Assembly: GCA_049281195.1 (NCBI GenBank)
Contig: JBAPRR010000029.1
Coordinates: 1 to 11,462, forward strand
Reading direction: 5' to 3'
Origin: JBAPRR01 sp049281195
Lineage (GTDB): Bacteria > Actinomycetota > Acidimicrobiia > Acidimicrobiales > CAVXTF01
Length of the DNA stretch: 11,462 nucleotides
In this document: positions 1 through 6,171 of the stretch, one piece after another
Layout: each line of letters opens with the position of its first letter
How positions within the stretch are numbered: the stretch's first letter is position 1
Made by a program: the position numbers and the translations under genes
Notes under the pieces: model-generated
The model's database searches: none
What the model was told of the DNA's origin: nothing
Seen by the model: only the letters and a program-made list of their open reading frames with translations

Positions 1-51
1 TTCGGCGAGCTTGCGGATGATCTGGTCGGGCGTGTGTCTGCGTCTCTTCAC
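1..51 (-). CDS. IS3-family transposase OrfA, N-terminal fragment (runs off left edge)
   Basis: The reverse strand at the left edge encodes a start-proximal peptide, (M)KRRRHTPDQIIRKLAE, which continues past base 1. This is the familiar N-terminus of OrfA of IS3-family elements, a small helix-turn-helix DNA-binding protein that works with the DDE transposase OrfB. I chose the GTG at 51-49 because GAGGAGG (66-60) lies 8 bases upstream. An in-frame ATG at 72-70 would add seven residues (MGEEDRN) and has no such site. Only 17 codons are visible, so it cannot be said whether the element is intact or what lies beyond. The family call rests on the recognisable KRRRHTPxQIIRKL motif; the IS subgroup is not resolved. 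Confidence 0.8.
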   Translation of the reverse strand, partial: MKRRRHTPDQIIRKLAE

Positions 52-125
52 GTTGCGGTCCTCCTCGCCCATTCTGGGGCATCGGACTCGCATTACGTGT
101 GGCTCAGCTCAGGGGTACCCGGTCA
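1..125 (-). mobile_element. End of an IS3-family insertion sequence (left-truncated by window)
   Basis: The orfA start is preceded, reading the minus strand, by about 75 bases of leader. This is typical of the distance between an IS3-family terminal repeat and orfA. The probable element tip is at 111-125, reading TGACCGGGTACCCCT inward on the minus strand; it begins TG as IS3-family ends do. The exact boundary is inferred, because the other end and any target duplication lie outside the window. Confidence 0.5.
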
Positions 126-432
126 ACCTGACCTCGGCACGACAATTCGATCCACCCATGTGAGAGTCAGTCCTTGGTCCACCGGAGGTCGACATGGTTT
201 TACGTACAGCAGGAAGGACGACCAGCCAAGGAATTGAAGAGTTCCAGCCTGAGAACGCCCACTTTGGCAACTTCTCGTAGCCGATCTGACCTGGACAACT
301 AAATGTTAAAGGAGCTGAGCCGCATCAGGTTCGGCCTAGCAGAAGCGAGTCGCGAACTTTACTCCGAGTGGAACAACGACGACCCTTGATCTCAGCATGA
401 CGAGATTGAAAATGTAGGTGATCTAGTAAGCG
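126..432. other. Intergenic stretch with no convincing gene
   Basis: This stretch lies between the probable IS end and the 3' end of the beta-helix lipoprotein gene. Two 28-codon plus-strand reading frames are present. One is at 194-280, beginning MVLRTAGRTT, with GGAGG five bases before its ATG. The other is at 303-389, beginning MLKELSRIRF. Neither resembles a family I know, and both could be chance or remnants of a gene disrupted by the IS. No clear terminator for the minus-strand genes is visible here. Confidence 0.4.
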
Positions 433-1695
433 CTATGGGAGTACTGCCACCGCCGGACTAGTGACAGGAGATGAAACCGGACATTTCGCAGTCCCAGCGC
501 CATCCTGGCAGACGAGCGAGCCAGCCGGGACCGAATCGAAGCCGGCAACGTCGTTCGGGGCAGTGTCATTCTCGATCTCGATGCCCGAGGCCGTTATGCC
601 CTGGATTCGGATCGCAGGTTGCCTACCGTCGGAGGCCGTGCTGACGGCACTGGCTGAATTGTCGTTGATCTCGACATCGTCACCCGGCAGGTGGTCTACG
701 ACCACAATCCGCATCTGGGCGCCGTCAATCATGTGATTCCCGTCGAACTGCAGCCGATCGACCTGCGCCCCTGTCTGGGCGCTCAACAGGTAGTCGTAGT
801 GCTCCCCGACCACGGTGTTGTCGTCGATGCGTATGTCCGTCTGGTATCCGCCGATCACGTCTGACTCGACGTCGAACACCGTCTCCCATGCCGAAAGGAT
901 CCGATTGTGTTCGACGCTTATGTGATTGGCGAGGATGATGCCGATCGCCTGTCGGCCTGACCCCCTGAAAGTGGAGTCCTCTACTGTGACGTTCGTGGCC
1001 GGATACTTGTACGCGAGCCCACCAGGAACCTCGTGAAGCGACTGGGCGTCGACATAGTCTCCGAAAGGATTGCGCATTCTCACTTGATCCACGAGTGCAT
1101 ATTGACTCCCTGCAAAGGTAAGAAAGGTGTCCTGCTCAGACTTGTAGACGCCTCCGGCGCGGTTGTCGCCCGTGAATGACATGTCCTTAAAAGTGAGGTA
1201 GCAGCCTCCTTCCATCAAGAACATGAGAACCAATTTCTCAAGGGTCAGCGTCACGCTTCGGGAGCTTGTATAGGCATCTGATCCGCAATACGCCGGCCGA
1301 TCCGGTCCTACGGGGCTGAACTCGCCATCGACTGGGGTTCGCTGCTCGAACTTGCCTCCCTCGAACACGAAGTAGCGGAAGTCGCGGAGGAGCAAAGTGC
1401 CCGACACGAGGTAGCAACCAGAACCGAAGTTAACGGTCGTCTGTTTGCCGGGGGACCCTTGAGGAAGTGAGTAGAGCCACATCCCGAGGGGGACTGTGTC
1501 GTCGGTCGAACACGCGTGGTTGATAGTTCCTGGCACCGGGATTCCTCCCGTCAACACCACCATTGGGTGCCTTTTCACGTGAGGAGGCTTCGACGCGCTC
1601 GATTGAGCGCAAGCAGACATGCTTGCCACGAGGACCAACGCAATGATTGTCGGCACAGCCGCCCTGAAGCGGGTGCGCGACTCTCCGAGCTGCAC
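433..1695 (-). CDS. Parallel beta-helix lipoprotein, probably glycan-binding or glycan-modifying
   Basis: The 420-residue protein has an N-terminal signal peptide (basic Arg 7-11, hydrophobic 14-28) ending in a lipobox-like MSAC with Cys29 as the predicted lipidation site, so it is likely anchored on the outer face of the membrane. Residues about 90-380 contain repeated short rungs of the type xVxVxxNxxxG, for example NVTVEDSTF (235-243), HISVEHNRI (258-266), DIRIDDNTV (287-295), RLQFDGNHM (314-322) and DVEINDNSA (340-348). This pattern is typical of right-handed parallel beta-helices (pectate-lyase-like and PbH1 repeats). Such folds often bind or cleave polysaccharides, but I see no diagnostic catalytic set, so the activity is unknown. 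The start is GTG with no clear Shine-Dalgarno; an in-frame TAG lies three codons upstream. It is the last gene of the minus-strand run, 35 bases after the GH5 gene. Confidence 0.75.
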   Translation of the reverse strand: MQLGESRTRFRAAVPTIIALVLVASMSACAQSSASKPPHVKRHPMVVLTGGIPVPGTINHACSTDDTVPLGMWLYSLPQGSPGKQTTVNFGSGCYLVSGTLLLRDFRYFVFEGGKFEQRTPVDGEFSPVGPDRPAYCGSDAYTSSRSVTLTLEKLVLMFLMEGGCYLTFKDMSFTGDNRAGGVYKSEQDTFLTFAGSQYALVDQVRMRNPFGDYVDAQSLHEVPGGLAYKYPATNVTVEDSTFRGSGRQAIGIILANHISVEHNRILSAWETVFDVESDVIGGYQTDIRIDDNTVVGEHYDYLLSAQTGAQVDRLQFDGNHMIDGAQMRIVVVDHLPGDDVEINDNSASAVSTASDGRQPAIRIQGITASGIEIENDTAPNDVAGFDSVPAGSLVCQDGAGTAKCPVSSPVTSPAVAVLP

Positions 1696-1730
1696 CGGCT
1701 CAGACTACGGGGTCCGGCGGGGCTGAGAGC

Positions 1731-2945
1731 TTACGTTGTGGTGGTCTTATGTTTCTTGCCATTACCGCTTCCAGCCTTCGGAAGATTCGTCACGCTCCCC
1801 ACATTGCCATTGCCAGCAGTGTATAGCTCGGCAACATGGTTTTTGAAGGCGAGACCAAGACTATTCGGAGTGCCAGAAAAGTCGCTAATTAGTGAACCGC
1901 CGGTCGAGCAGCCTCCGGCAAGCCAGCCCCATGCGATGTAGGACACCGCATGACGATCGGCCCACTTCATATATTTGGTCATATATGTAGTTGAGCAATT
2001 ATTCGAACCAAACTCACCAGTTATCAATGGAACTTTTGCTGCTGTCCTTCCAAGAGTATCCTTCCAACATTTCGTGTTGTTACATGGGGACTTCGGGTAG
2101 ACGTGGGCGTCTGCGATGAGTTGATGGTCCGGATCCGTTGGTTCGTGACTCAGCCACCCTGACAAATCGTTCGAGAAGTCGATTCCTCCTAGCATGATGG
2201 GCTGTTTTGCACCGGTGGACCGTATGACATTTATCAACTGCTGCATCCCCGCGTATTGCACTCCTCCATCTACACAACCATTCTCCCAGCAGGCCCAGTA
2301 GGTACCCTCCGGCTCTCCATAGATATCAAAAATGACCTGCGGGTTGTCTTTGAAAGTCGTGGCGACCGAGGTCCAATATGTGGGAGCGTGAGCTTCATCG
2401 GGCATGAGCAAGTTCTGGGGTTTAGGAGGAAGATTCTTCGCGCCGGATCGCTTCTTCGTGTCTGGGCGCGGCGGCGTGTCGGTAACAAAAGCGAGAACAA
2501 CCTCGAGATGAGCCTTGGTCAATAAAGACACAATTGATTCGATTTGGCTCCGATAAGTACTTTCCGACATCGAAGCAGGCTCACCATAAAGGCCCAACCA
2601 ACACGACTCGGGAACGAGTATTCGCACGGCGTTTACGTGCCAGGCGACAATAGCCTGAACGGAGGCTTCAGATATGGGCATCGGGAAGGCTTGTGGATGC
2701 TTGCCGAAGCAGTAGTACTGCGAGGACGAGATAACGACTCCGATCAAGCGGATCGGCTGCCCGTTGCTCATGAGCTGATTGCCTGAAACGGTTACTCCAC
2801 CAAATGAGTTCGCAGTATTGGAGTTACCGGTAGCGGATGAACCGCCGGAGATAGCGAGGTACGACCCAACTCCGGCTGCGATGAGAACAACAATTGCAAT
2901 GGCACCTAAGAGCATTCGCCTTGTCATGGGCCCATCGTCTAGCAC
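1731..2945 (-). CDS. Membrane-anchored GH5-type (cellulase-family) glycoside hydrolase
   Basis: The 404-residue protein has an N-terminal hydrophobic anchor (about 12-32), a GH5-like TIM-barrel (about 50-372) and a short Gly/Lys/Thr-rich tail. Landmarks of clan GH-A are present: Arg108 in AVRILVPESCW, the probable acid/base Glu211 in DIYGEPEG, His281 and Tyr283 in DAHVYP, the probable nucleophile Glu311 in LITGEFGSN, and Trp339 in AWGW. GH5 enzymes cleave beta-1,4 glucans, mannans and related glycans with retention; the substrate here cannot be told. The usual Asn before the acid/base Glu (NEP) is Gly. Eight cysteines lie outside the anchor, which fits an extracytoplasmic, disulfide-stabilised enzyme. 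The longest start is GTG at 2945; ATG at 2927 (residue 7) is equally or more likely, and neither has a good Shine-Dalgarno. It sits 24 bases after the upstream sulfotransferase and is locally very AT-rich. Confidence 0.85.
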   Translation of the reverse strand: MLDDGPMTRRMLLGAIAIVVLIAAGVGSYLAISGGSSATGNSNTANSFGGVTVSGNQLMSNGQPIRLIGVVISSSQYYCFGKHPQAFPMPISEASVQAIVAWHVNAVRILVPESCWLGLYGEPASMSESTYRSQIESIVSLLTKAHLEVVLAFVTDTPPRPDTKKRSGAKNLPPKPQNLLMPDEAHAPTYWTSVATTFKDNPQVIFDIYGEPEGTYWACWENGCVDGGVQYAGMQQLINVIRSTGAKQPIMLGGIDFSNDLSGWLSHEPTDPDHQLIADAHVYPKSPCNNTKCWKDTLGRTAAKVPLITGEFGSNNCSTTYMTKYMKWADRHAVSYIAWGWLAGGCSTGGSLISDFSGTPNSLGLAFKNHVAELYTAGNGNVGSVTNLPKAGSGNGKKHKTTTT

Positions 2946-2969
2946 AGAGTTACGGAGAGTTGTTGTCGC

Positions 2970-3776
2970 TCACCAGTCGTTCGTACTTTCGTATCCCAGG
3001 CGAACGACAAGATCTCCCGTGAGTTCCTTGAACCGCTCTACGTGGTCGGGTTCGAGCACCTCTCTCCATTGACCCGGGAGGCCGGAACGGACGTGGGGAT
3101 CCAACTTGGTCATCGGGGAGTTCAAGCTGAATCTGGCCGCAATGTCGGCAGATTGCGCGACCGCGGCGTCCGTGAACCCATAGTGTCGGAAGATCCGCTC
3201 CATCATCGAGTGTTCATTTGCTAACACGTCTTCATACCGAAGCTCTAGAATTTCCGGGTTGTCGTATGCCCACGTTTTCAAGTCCTTGAACTCAAGACGG
3301 GAGAGACGTTCCAGCTCTGTAAAAATCCCGTCACGAGTGTTAAGCGACCTGAGGAGCTCTTGATAGGAACGACCACCCCATTTAGGGCGGGCTTTGTGAA
3401 CCCATTGCTCATCGGTGCGCAGGTGGTAGAAGTATGCAGAGACGAGAACGTCGCGCGGGTCACGAATAATATGAGTTCCTTTGAATGAACGCTCACTGAA
3501 TTGTTCTGCAGGAAAATGTCTTGTACCGAACGCGAGCACAACCTCGGCATCATCGAACCGCTGGCCTTTGTCCACAGCAGAGAATCGCAATGAATAGTGC
3601 TCAGACACTGCTCCGAGAACTTTGATGAACCAGACCGTGCCGGCCTTGTGATGAGCCCAGTGCACGATGAGAGGTCGAGGGGCTCGTCCGTTGAAGGGGT
3701 TATGCAGGGCGCGCTGAACGGTGGTATGCGAAGACTTGACGAGGCCTACCATCCGACTTGTCACGGCGTCCCTCAT
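2970..3776 (-). CDS. PAPS-dependent sulfotransferase family protein
   Basis: This about 268-residue protein should transfer sulfonate from PAPS to a hydroxyl or amino acceptor. Counting from the TTG codon one codon upstream of the chosen ATG, the PAPS 5'-phosphosulfate loop is HHKAGTVW (43-50, Lys45), the 3'-phosphate loop is RDPRDVLVSAYFYH (106-119, Arg106 and Ser114), and the C-terminal loop is RSGLPGQW (231-238), matching the family GxxGxW element. Length and motif order fit a cytosolic Sulfotransfer-type enzyme; there is no signal peptide. The acceptor is unknown. Its place as first gene before a GH5 hydrolase and a beta-helix lipoprotein suggests a glycan, by inference. I took the ATG at 3776 over the preceding TTG; no clear Shine-Dalgarno is seen. 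It is clearly different from the second sulfotransferase of the window (4169-5068), so the two are not a recent duplication. Confidence 0.85.
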   Translation of the reverse strand: MRDAVTSRMVGLVKSSHTTVQRALHNPFNGRAPRPLIVHWAHHKAGTVWFIKVLGAVSEHYSLRFSAVDKGQRFDDAEVVLAFGTRHFPAEQFSERSFKGTHIIRDPRDVLVSAYFYHLRTDEQWVHKARPKWGGRSYQELLRSLNTRDGIFTELERLSRLEFKDLKTWAYDNPEILELRYEDVLANEHSMMERIFRHYGFTDAAVAQSADIAARFSLNSPMTKLDPHVRSGLPGQWREVLEPDHVERFKELTGDLVVRLGYESTNDW

Positions 3777-4155
3777 CAATCAATCTTGGACTGGTATGCG
3801 AAGTTGACAAGCATGGGATCGGCGCCATCCTTCCAAATTGTCACTGCCAGAGCCGTCGTGTGGGAGGTGCAGAAGAAGATAAAACGGCCCGCGCGAATCT
3901 AGAAGCGTGGCCGACGGCCTGGCGTCGTTGTATCGATTCCCAAGGTATAACAATGCCCCCCCCCCCAGAAAAAGAGCGTTTGTCCTCTGACGAGCACTTT
4001 GGGTGCCCTACTGGACATCTCCGTCCGGTGAATTTTAGCATCGACTGCTGGTCGTAGACAGCACGGTCTACTCCACCTTGACGCTTGCGTAAGTAACTCG
4101 TACGACTCCCCCTGCCGATTCCAGGAGTTCTACCCGCACTCCTGACCAAGCCTCC
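3777..4155. other. Divergent intergenic region between the two sulfotransferase genes
   Basis: About 380 bases separate the two outward-reading sulfotransferase genes, so promoters for both should lie here. A run of 11 C is present at 3956-3966. Open frames on both strands give low-complexity or Arg-rich translations with no recognisable family, and I do not call them genes. A TTGTCA hexamer at 3810-3805 on the minus strand is a possible -35 for the minus-strand operon, but no convincing -10 accompanies it. Confidence 0.4.
3956..3966. repeat. Homopolymer tract of 11 C
   Basis: An uninterrupted C run sits directly after an ATG (3953-3955) in non-coding sequence between divergent genes. Such tracts are prone to slippage during replication and also to sequencing or assembly length errors. 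Confidence 0.9.
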
Positions 4156-4161
4156 TACTCT
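4156..4161 (+). promoter_or_regulatory. Candidate -10 element for a leaderless transcript
   Basis: TACTCT matches the actinobacterial TANNNT -10 pattern and lies seven bases before the ATG at 4169. Transcription would then start at or near the start codon. No Shine-Dalgarno precedes this ATG, which agrees with a leaderless message. No good -35 hexamer is seen at the expected distance. Confidence 0.4.
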
Positions 4162-4168
4162 GTGATCG

Positions 4169-5068
4169 ATGACCGCCGATCTCGTTCACTACGAGTCCCT
4201 GGATGAGGACAGCGCCCGGTGGATCGGCTTCGAGTTCCGCGATGGCGACGTGGTCATTAGCACTCGGTCGAAGACCGGATCGACATGGGTGCAGATGATC
4301 TGTGCTTTGTTGATCTTCCAGTCCCCCGACCTTCCGGCTCGGCTCTCGGAGATCTCTCCCTGGCTCGATTGGCTGATCGTTCCTCGTTCCGAGGTCTATG
4401 CACGCCTGGCTGCGCAGGATCACCGCAGGTTCATAAAGACGCACACGCCCTTGGACGGGGTCCCGATTGACTCGAAGGCCACCTATATCGTGACCGGACG
4501 GCATCCGCTCGACATGGCGGTGTCGCTCTATCACCAGGGCGCCAACATCGATCGTGACCGGCTCAGGCAGTTGACCGGAGGGCCTGAACCAACGGCTCCC
4601 ACCAGACAGCGCCCCGAAGTCACCGAGTGGCTCGTGTCATGGATAGACAAAGACAGCGACCCCCGCGAATCTCCAGACTCGTTACCGGGGGTGATGTGGC
4701 ACCTGTCCGACGCCTGGGCGCGGCGCCACGAGCCGAACATCCTTCTCTTGCACTATGCCGACCTTTTACGCGACCTCGAGGCTGAGATGCGCCGGATGGC
4801 CGAGCATTTGAAAATCCTGGTACCGGAAGACAGGTGGCCCTCGCTGGTGGCCGCGGCGACGTTTGATGGCATGCGATTGAGGAGCGAAGTGACGGTTCCG
4901 GACCCGTCGGGCATCTTCATCGATAGAGCCGCTTTCTTCAGAGGCGGCAGGTCTGGAGACGGAAGCGCCTTGTTGAACAATGAACAGATCGACCGGTACC
5001 ACCGCACCGCCTCCAAGCTCGCTCCCCCCGACATGCTCGAATGGCTGCACGACGGCACGGCCTGCTAA
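4169..5068 (+). CDS. Sulfotransferase domain (Sulfotransfer_1-like) protein
   Basis: The 299-residue protein carries the order of motifs of cytosolic PAPS sulfotransferases: a PAPS loop STRSKTGSTWVQ (31-42, Lys35), RFIKTHTPLDGVP (87-99) with the probable catalytic His92, the 3'-phosphate loop GRHPLDMAVSLYHQ (110-123, Arg111 and Ser119), HLSDAW (178-183), LLLHYADLL (192-200) and a C-terminal RGGRSGDG (258-265). In classical members the last element reads RKGxxGDW; here the Trp is Gly. The length is normal for the family and there is no signal peptide. The acceptor cannot be deduced. It starts the plus-strand block and is followed after 95 bases by a cell-wall hydrolase gene. The ATG has no Shine-Dalgarno but has a plausible leaderless promoter. 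Its composition is high-GC, unlike the minus-strand operon to its left. Confidence 0.85.
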   Translation: MTADLVHYESLDEDSARWIGFEFRDGDVVISTRSKTGSTWVQMICALLIFQSPDLPARLSEISPWLDWLIVPRSEVYARLAAQDHRRFIKTHTPLDGVPIDSKATYIVTGRHPLDMAVSLYHQGANIDRDRLRQLTGGPEPTAPTRQRPEVTEWLVSWIDKDSDPRESPDSLPGVMWHLSDAWARRHEPNILLLHYADLLRDLEAEMRRMAEHLKILVPEDRWPSLVAAATFDGMRLRSEVTVPDPSGIFIDRAAFFRGGRSGDGSALLNNEQIDRYHRTASKLAPPDMLEWLHDGTAC

Positions 5069-5101
5069 GGGCCACCGTGTGCTTGTTCACAAGCCGCGCC
5101 C
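5069..5101 (+). terminator. Weak hairpin after the sulfotransferase gene
   Basis: GCTTG (5081-5085) and CAAGC (5090-5094) form a perfect five-pair stem around TTCA, flanked by GGGC (5069-5072) and GCCC (5098-5101), which could close an outer stem. No T-run follows, so it would be at best a weak or factor-dependent terminator. Confidence 0.25.
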
Positions 5102-5145
5102 TCGCCAGCTCTTCGGGGTGCCCAGTAGTTCGGCCCGACGCCTCC

Positions 5146-5151
5146 TAAGCT
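5146..5151 (+). promoter_or_regulatory. Candidate -10 element before the CHAP gene
   Basis: TAAGCT fits TANNNT and lies 12 bases before the ATG at 5164. It sits in a GCCTCCTA block (5140-5147) that is also found at 4150-4157 before the sulfotransferase. Both starts also share GATCGATG across the initiation codon. Confidence 0.3.
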
Positions 5152-5163
5152 TTTCGCCGATCG

Positions 5164-6018
5164 ATGGTCCTGCCCGCCAGTGAGCAGGCGGAGTTCCAGA
5201 GAGCTGCGCGATTGACTGCGACAACTAGGAGCACGAGTAGAGCTGTGCAGCCCGAGCGAACTCCAGGCCCCGGAAGCCCTAGCCGGGTCTCCTCGAAGGG
5301 ACCCAAAAGCCCACAACAGGCGCGTCGGCGCCGCAGGACCGGTCATGCCGTCGTCGCCTTTGCCCTTGTTCTCGCGCTCGTGGCCGGGTTCGAGGTGGTC
5401 ACGCATCTCCTCAACGGCCGTCCGGCGGGAGCCTCTGCGTCCATCCCGCTTTCGGCCAACGATCCCCTTCCCGCCACGCACGGACCACTCACCCTGCGCC
5501 AACGGATCGTCGAGATTGCCGAGAGCCAGCTCGGATACCAGACCGATCCTTCGAATACCTACTGCAACAAGTTCAGCGCCTACTGGGATGCCGGTAACGA
5601 CGATTGCAACAACTCCAACCTCGATGAGGAGTGGTGCGCGGACTTCGCCGCCTGGGTCTGGCAGAAGGCTGGAGCCTCGGTCACCTACCAATTCATCAAC
5701 GGCGATCTCAACTCGTCGGCCGCGAGCTTCTACGAATGGGGCGAACGTGCCGGCACCTGGCATCCGGTCGGATCGGAATACGTTCCGCAACCGGGAGACG
5801 TCGCAGTGTACGGGTTGCACCCATCGAACCTAGTTGCCGACCACGTAGCGATCGTGGTCAGTTACACACCGGGTGATCGTGGGCCGAACGTCGTAAACGG
5901 TGACGGGGACAAGTCGGCGTTCAGCGTCGTGGAACTCGGAAACGACCAGTACACGGCCGACATACCCGGAAATACCGCCTACCTGTCTGGCTATACCTCC
6001 CCCACCCCGGCAGGCTAA
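5164..6018 (+). CDS. Membrane-anchored CHAP-domain peptidoglycan hydrolase
   Basis: The 284-residue protein has a basic, Pro/Ser-rich cytoplasmic N-terminus (RRRRR at 54-58), one membrane segment or uncleaved signal (about 61-79), and an exported CHAP (NlpC/P60-like cysteine amidase/peptidase) domain from about 108 to 276. The nucleophile is Cys158 in DEEWCADFAAWVW, the general base is His227 in ADHVAIVVSY, and the polar third residue is probably Asn245 or Asp247 in VVNGDGD. CHAP enzymes cleave peptide crosslinks or the amide bond in peptidoglycan, so a role in wall remodelling or division is likely. Extra cysteines at 134 and 148 may pair. The start ATG lacks a Shine-Dalgarno; a later GTG (residue 27-28 region) cannot be excluded. 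A separate transcription unit follows after a 153-base leader. Confidence 0.85.
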   Translation: MVLPASEQAEFQRAARLTATTRSTSRAVQPERTPGPGSPSRVSSKGPKSPQQARRRRRTGHAVVAFALVLALVAGFEVVTHLLNGRPAGASASIPLSANDPLPATHGPLTLRQRIVEIAESQLGYQTDPSNTYCNKFSAYWDAGNDDCNNSNLDEEWCADFAAWVWQKAGASVTYQFINGDLNSSAASFYEWGERAGTWHPVGSEYVPQPGDVAVYGLHPSNLVADHVAIVVSYTPGDRGPNVVNGDGDKSAFSVVELGNDQYTADIPGNTAYLSGYTSPTPAG

Positions 6019-6058
6019 GACCACCGGTTTTCCTCCCCTCCTCCCATCTCGTGGAATA

Positions 6059-6163
6059 AAGCAAGGCTATCCTTGCTTATATGCATAAGCGATCGGGCAA
6101 CCGATCCGGCGAGTCCCACGACTCAGGGAACAAACCGACAGCGACCGGTTGGTCGCAAGGGGG
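6059..6163 (+). ncRNA. Candidate structured 5' leader RNA (riboswitch-like) before the SDR-QueA-like pair
   Basis: Within 100 bases, four non-overlapping perfect hairpins follow one another. They are AAGCAAGG-CTAT-CCTTGCTT (6059-6078), GATCGG-GCAA-CCGATC with a GNRA loop (6091-6106), GAGTC-CCAC-GACTC (6111-6124) and GCGACC-GGTT-GGTCGC (6141-6156). A fifth, GCTTAT-ATGC-ATAAGC (6075-6090), overlaps and competes with the first. The last hairpin abuts the Shine-Dalgarno AAGGGGG (6157-6163). AACC at 6133-6136 could pair with the GGTT loop, and ACCGAC (6134-6139) could pair with GTTGGT (6148-6153) in an alternative fold. The first hairpin might instead terminate the CHAP transcript, although it has no real T-run. 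I do not match this to a known riboswitch class by eye; its RNA nature is inferred from base pairing only. Confidence 0.5.
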
Positions 6164-6171
6164 TTAAGCCC

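Noticed and set aside
3841..4149. 102-codon minus-strand frame between the sulfotransferase genes
   Set aside because: It includes the C11 tract as poly-Gly, has low-complexity Arg/Ser content and shows no domain; it is likely chance.
5065..5820. 251-codon minus-strand frame over the CHAP gene
   Set aside because: It overlaps the motif-bearing CHAP gene, its translation is Gly/Arg-rich with no family signature, and it has no ribosome site.
6059..6156. Possible tRNA or SAM-IV-type riboswitch
   Set aside because: No tRNA cloverleaf or T-loop consensus. The GGGCAACC segment recalls the SAM family P3, but the remaining conserved SAM-IV segments are absent.
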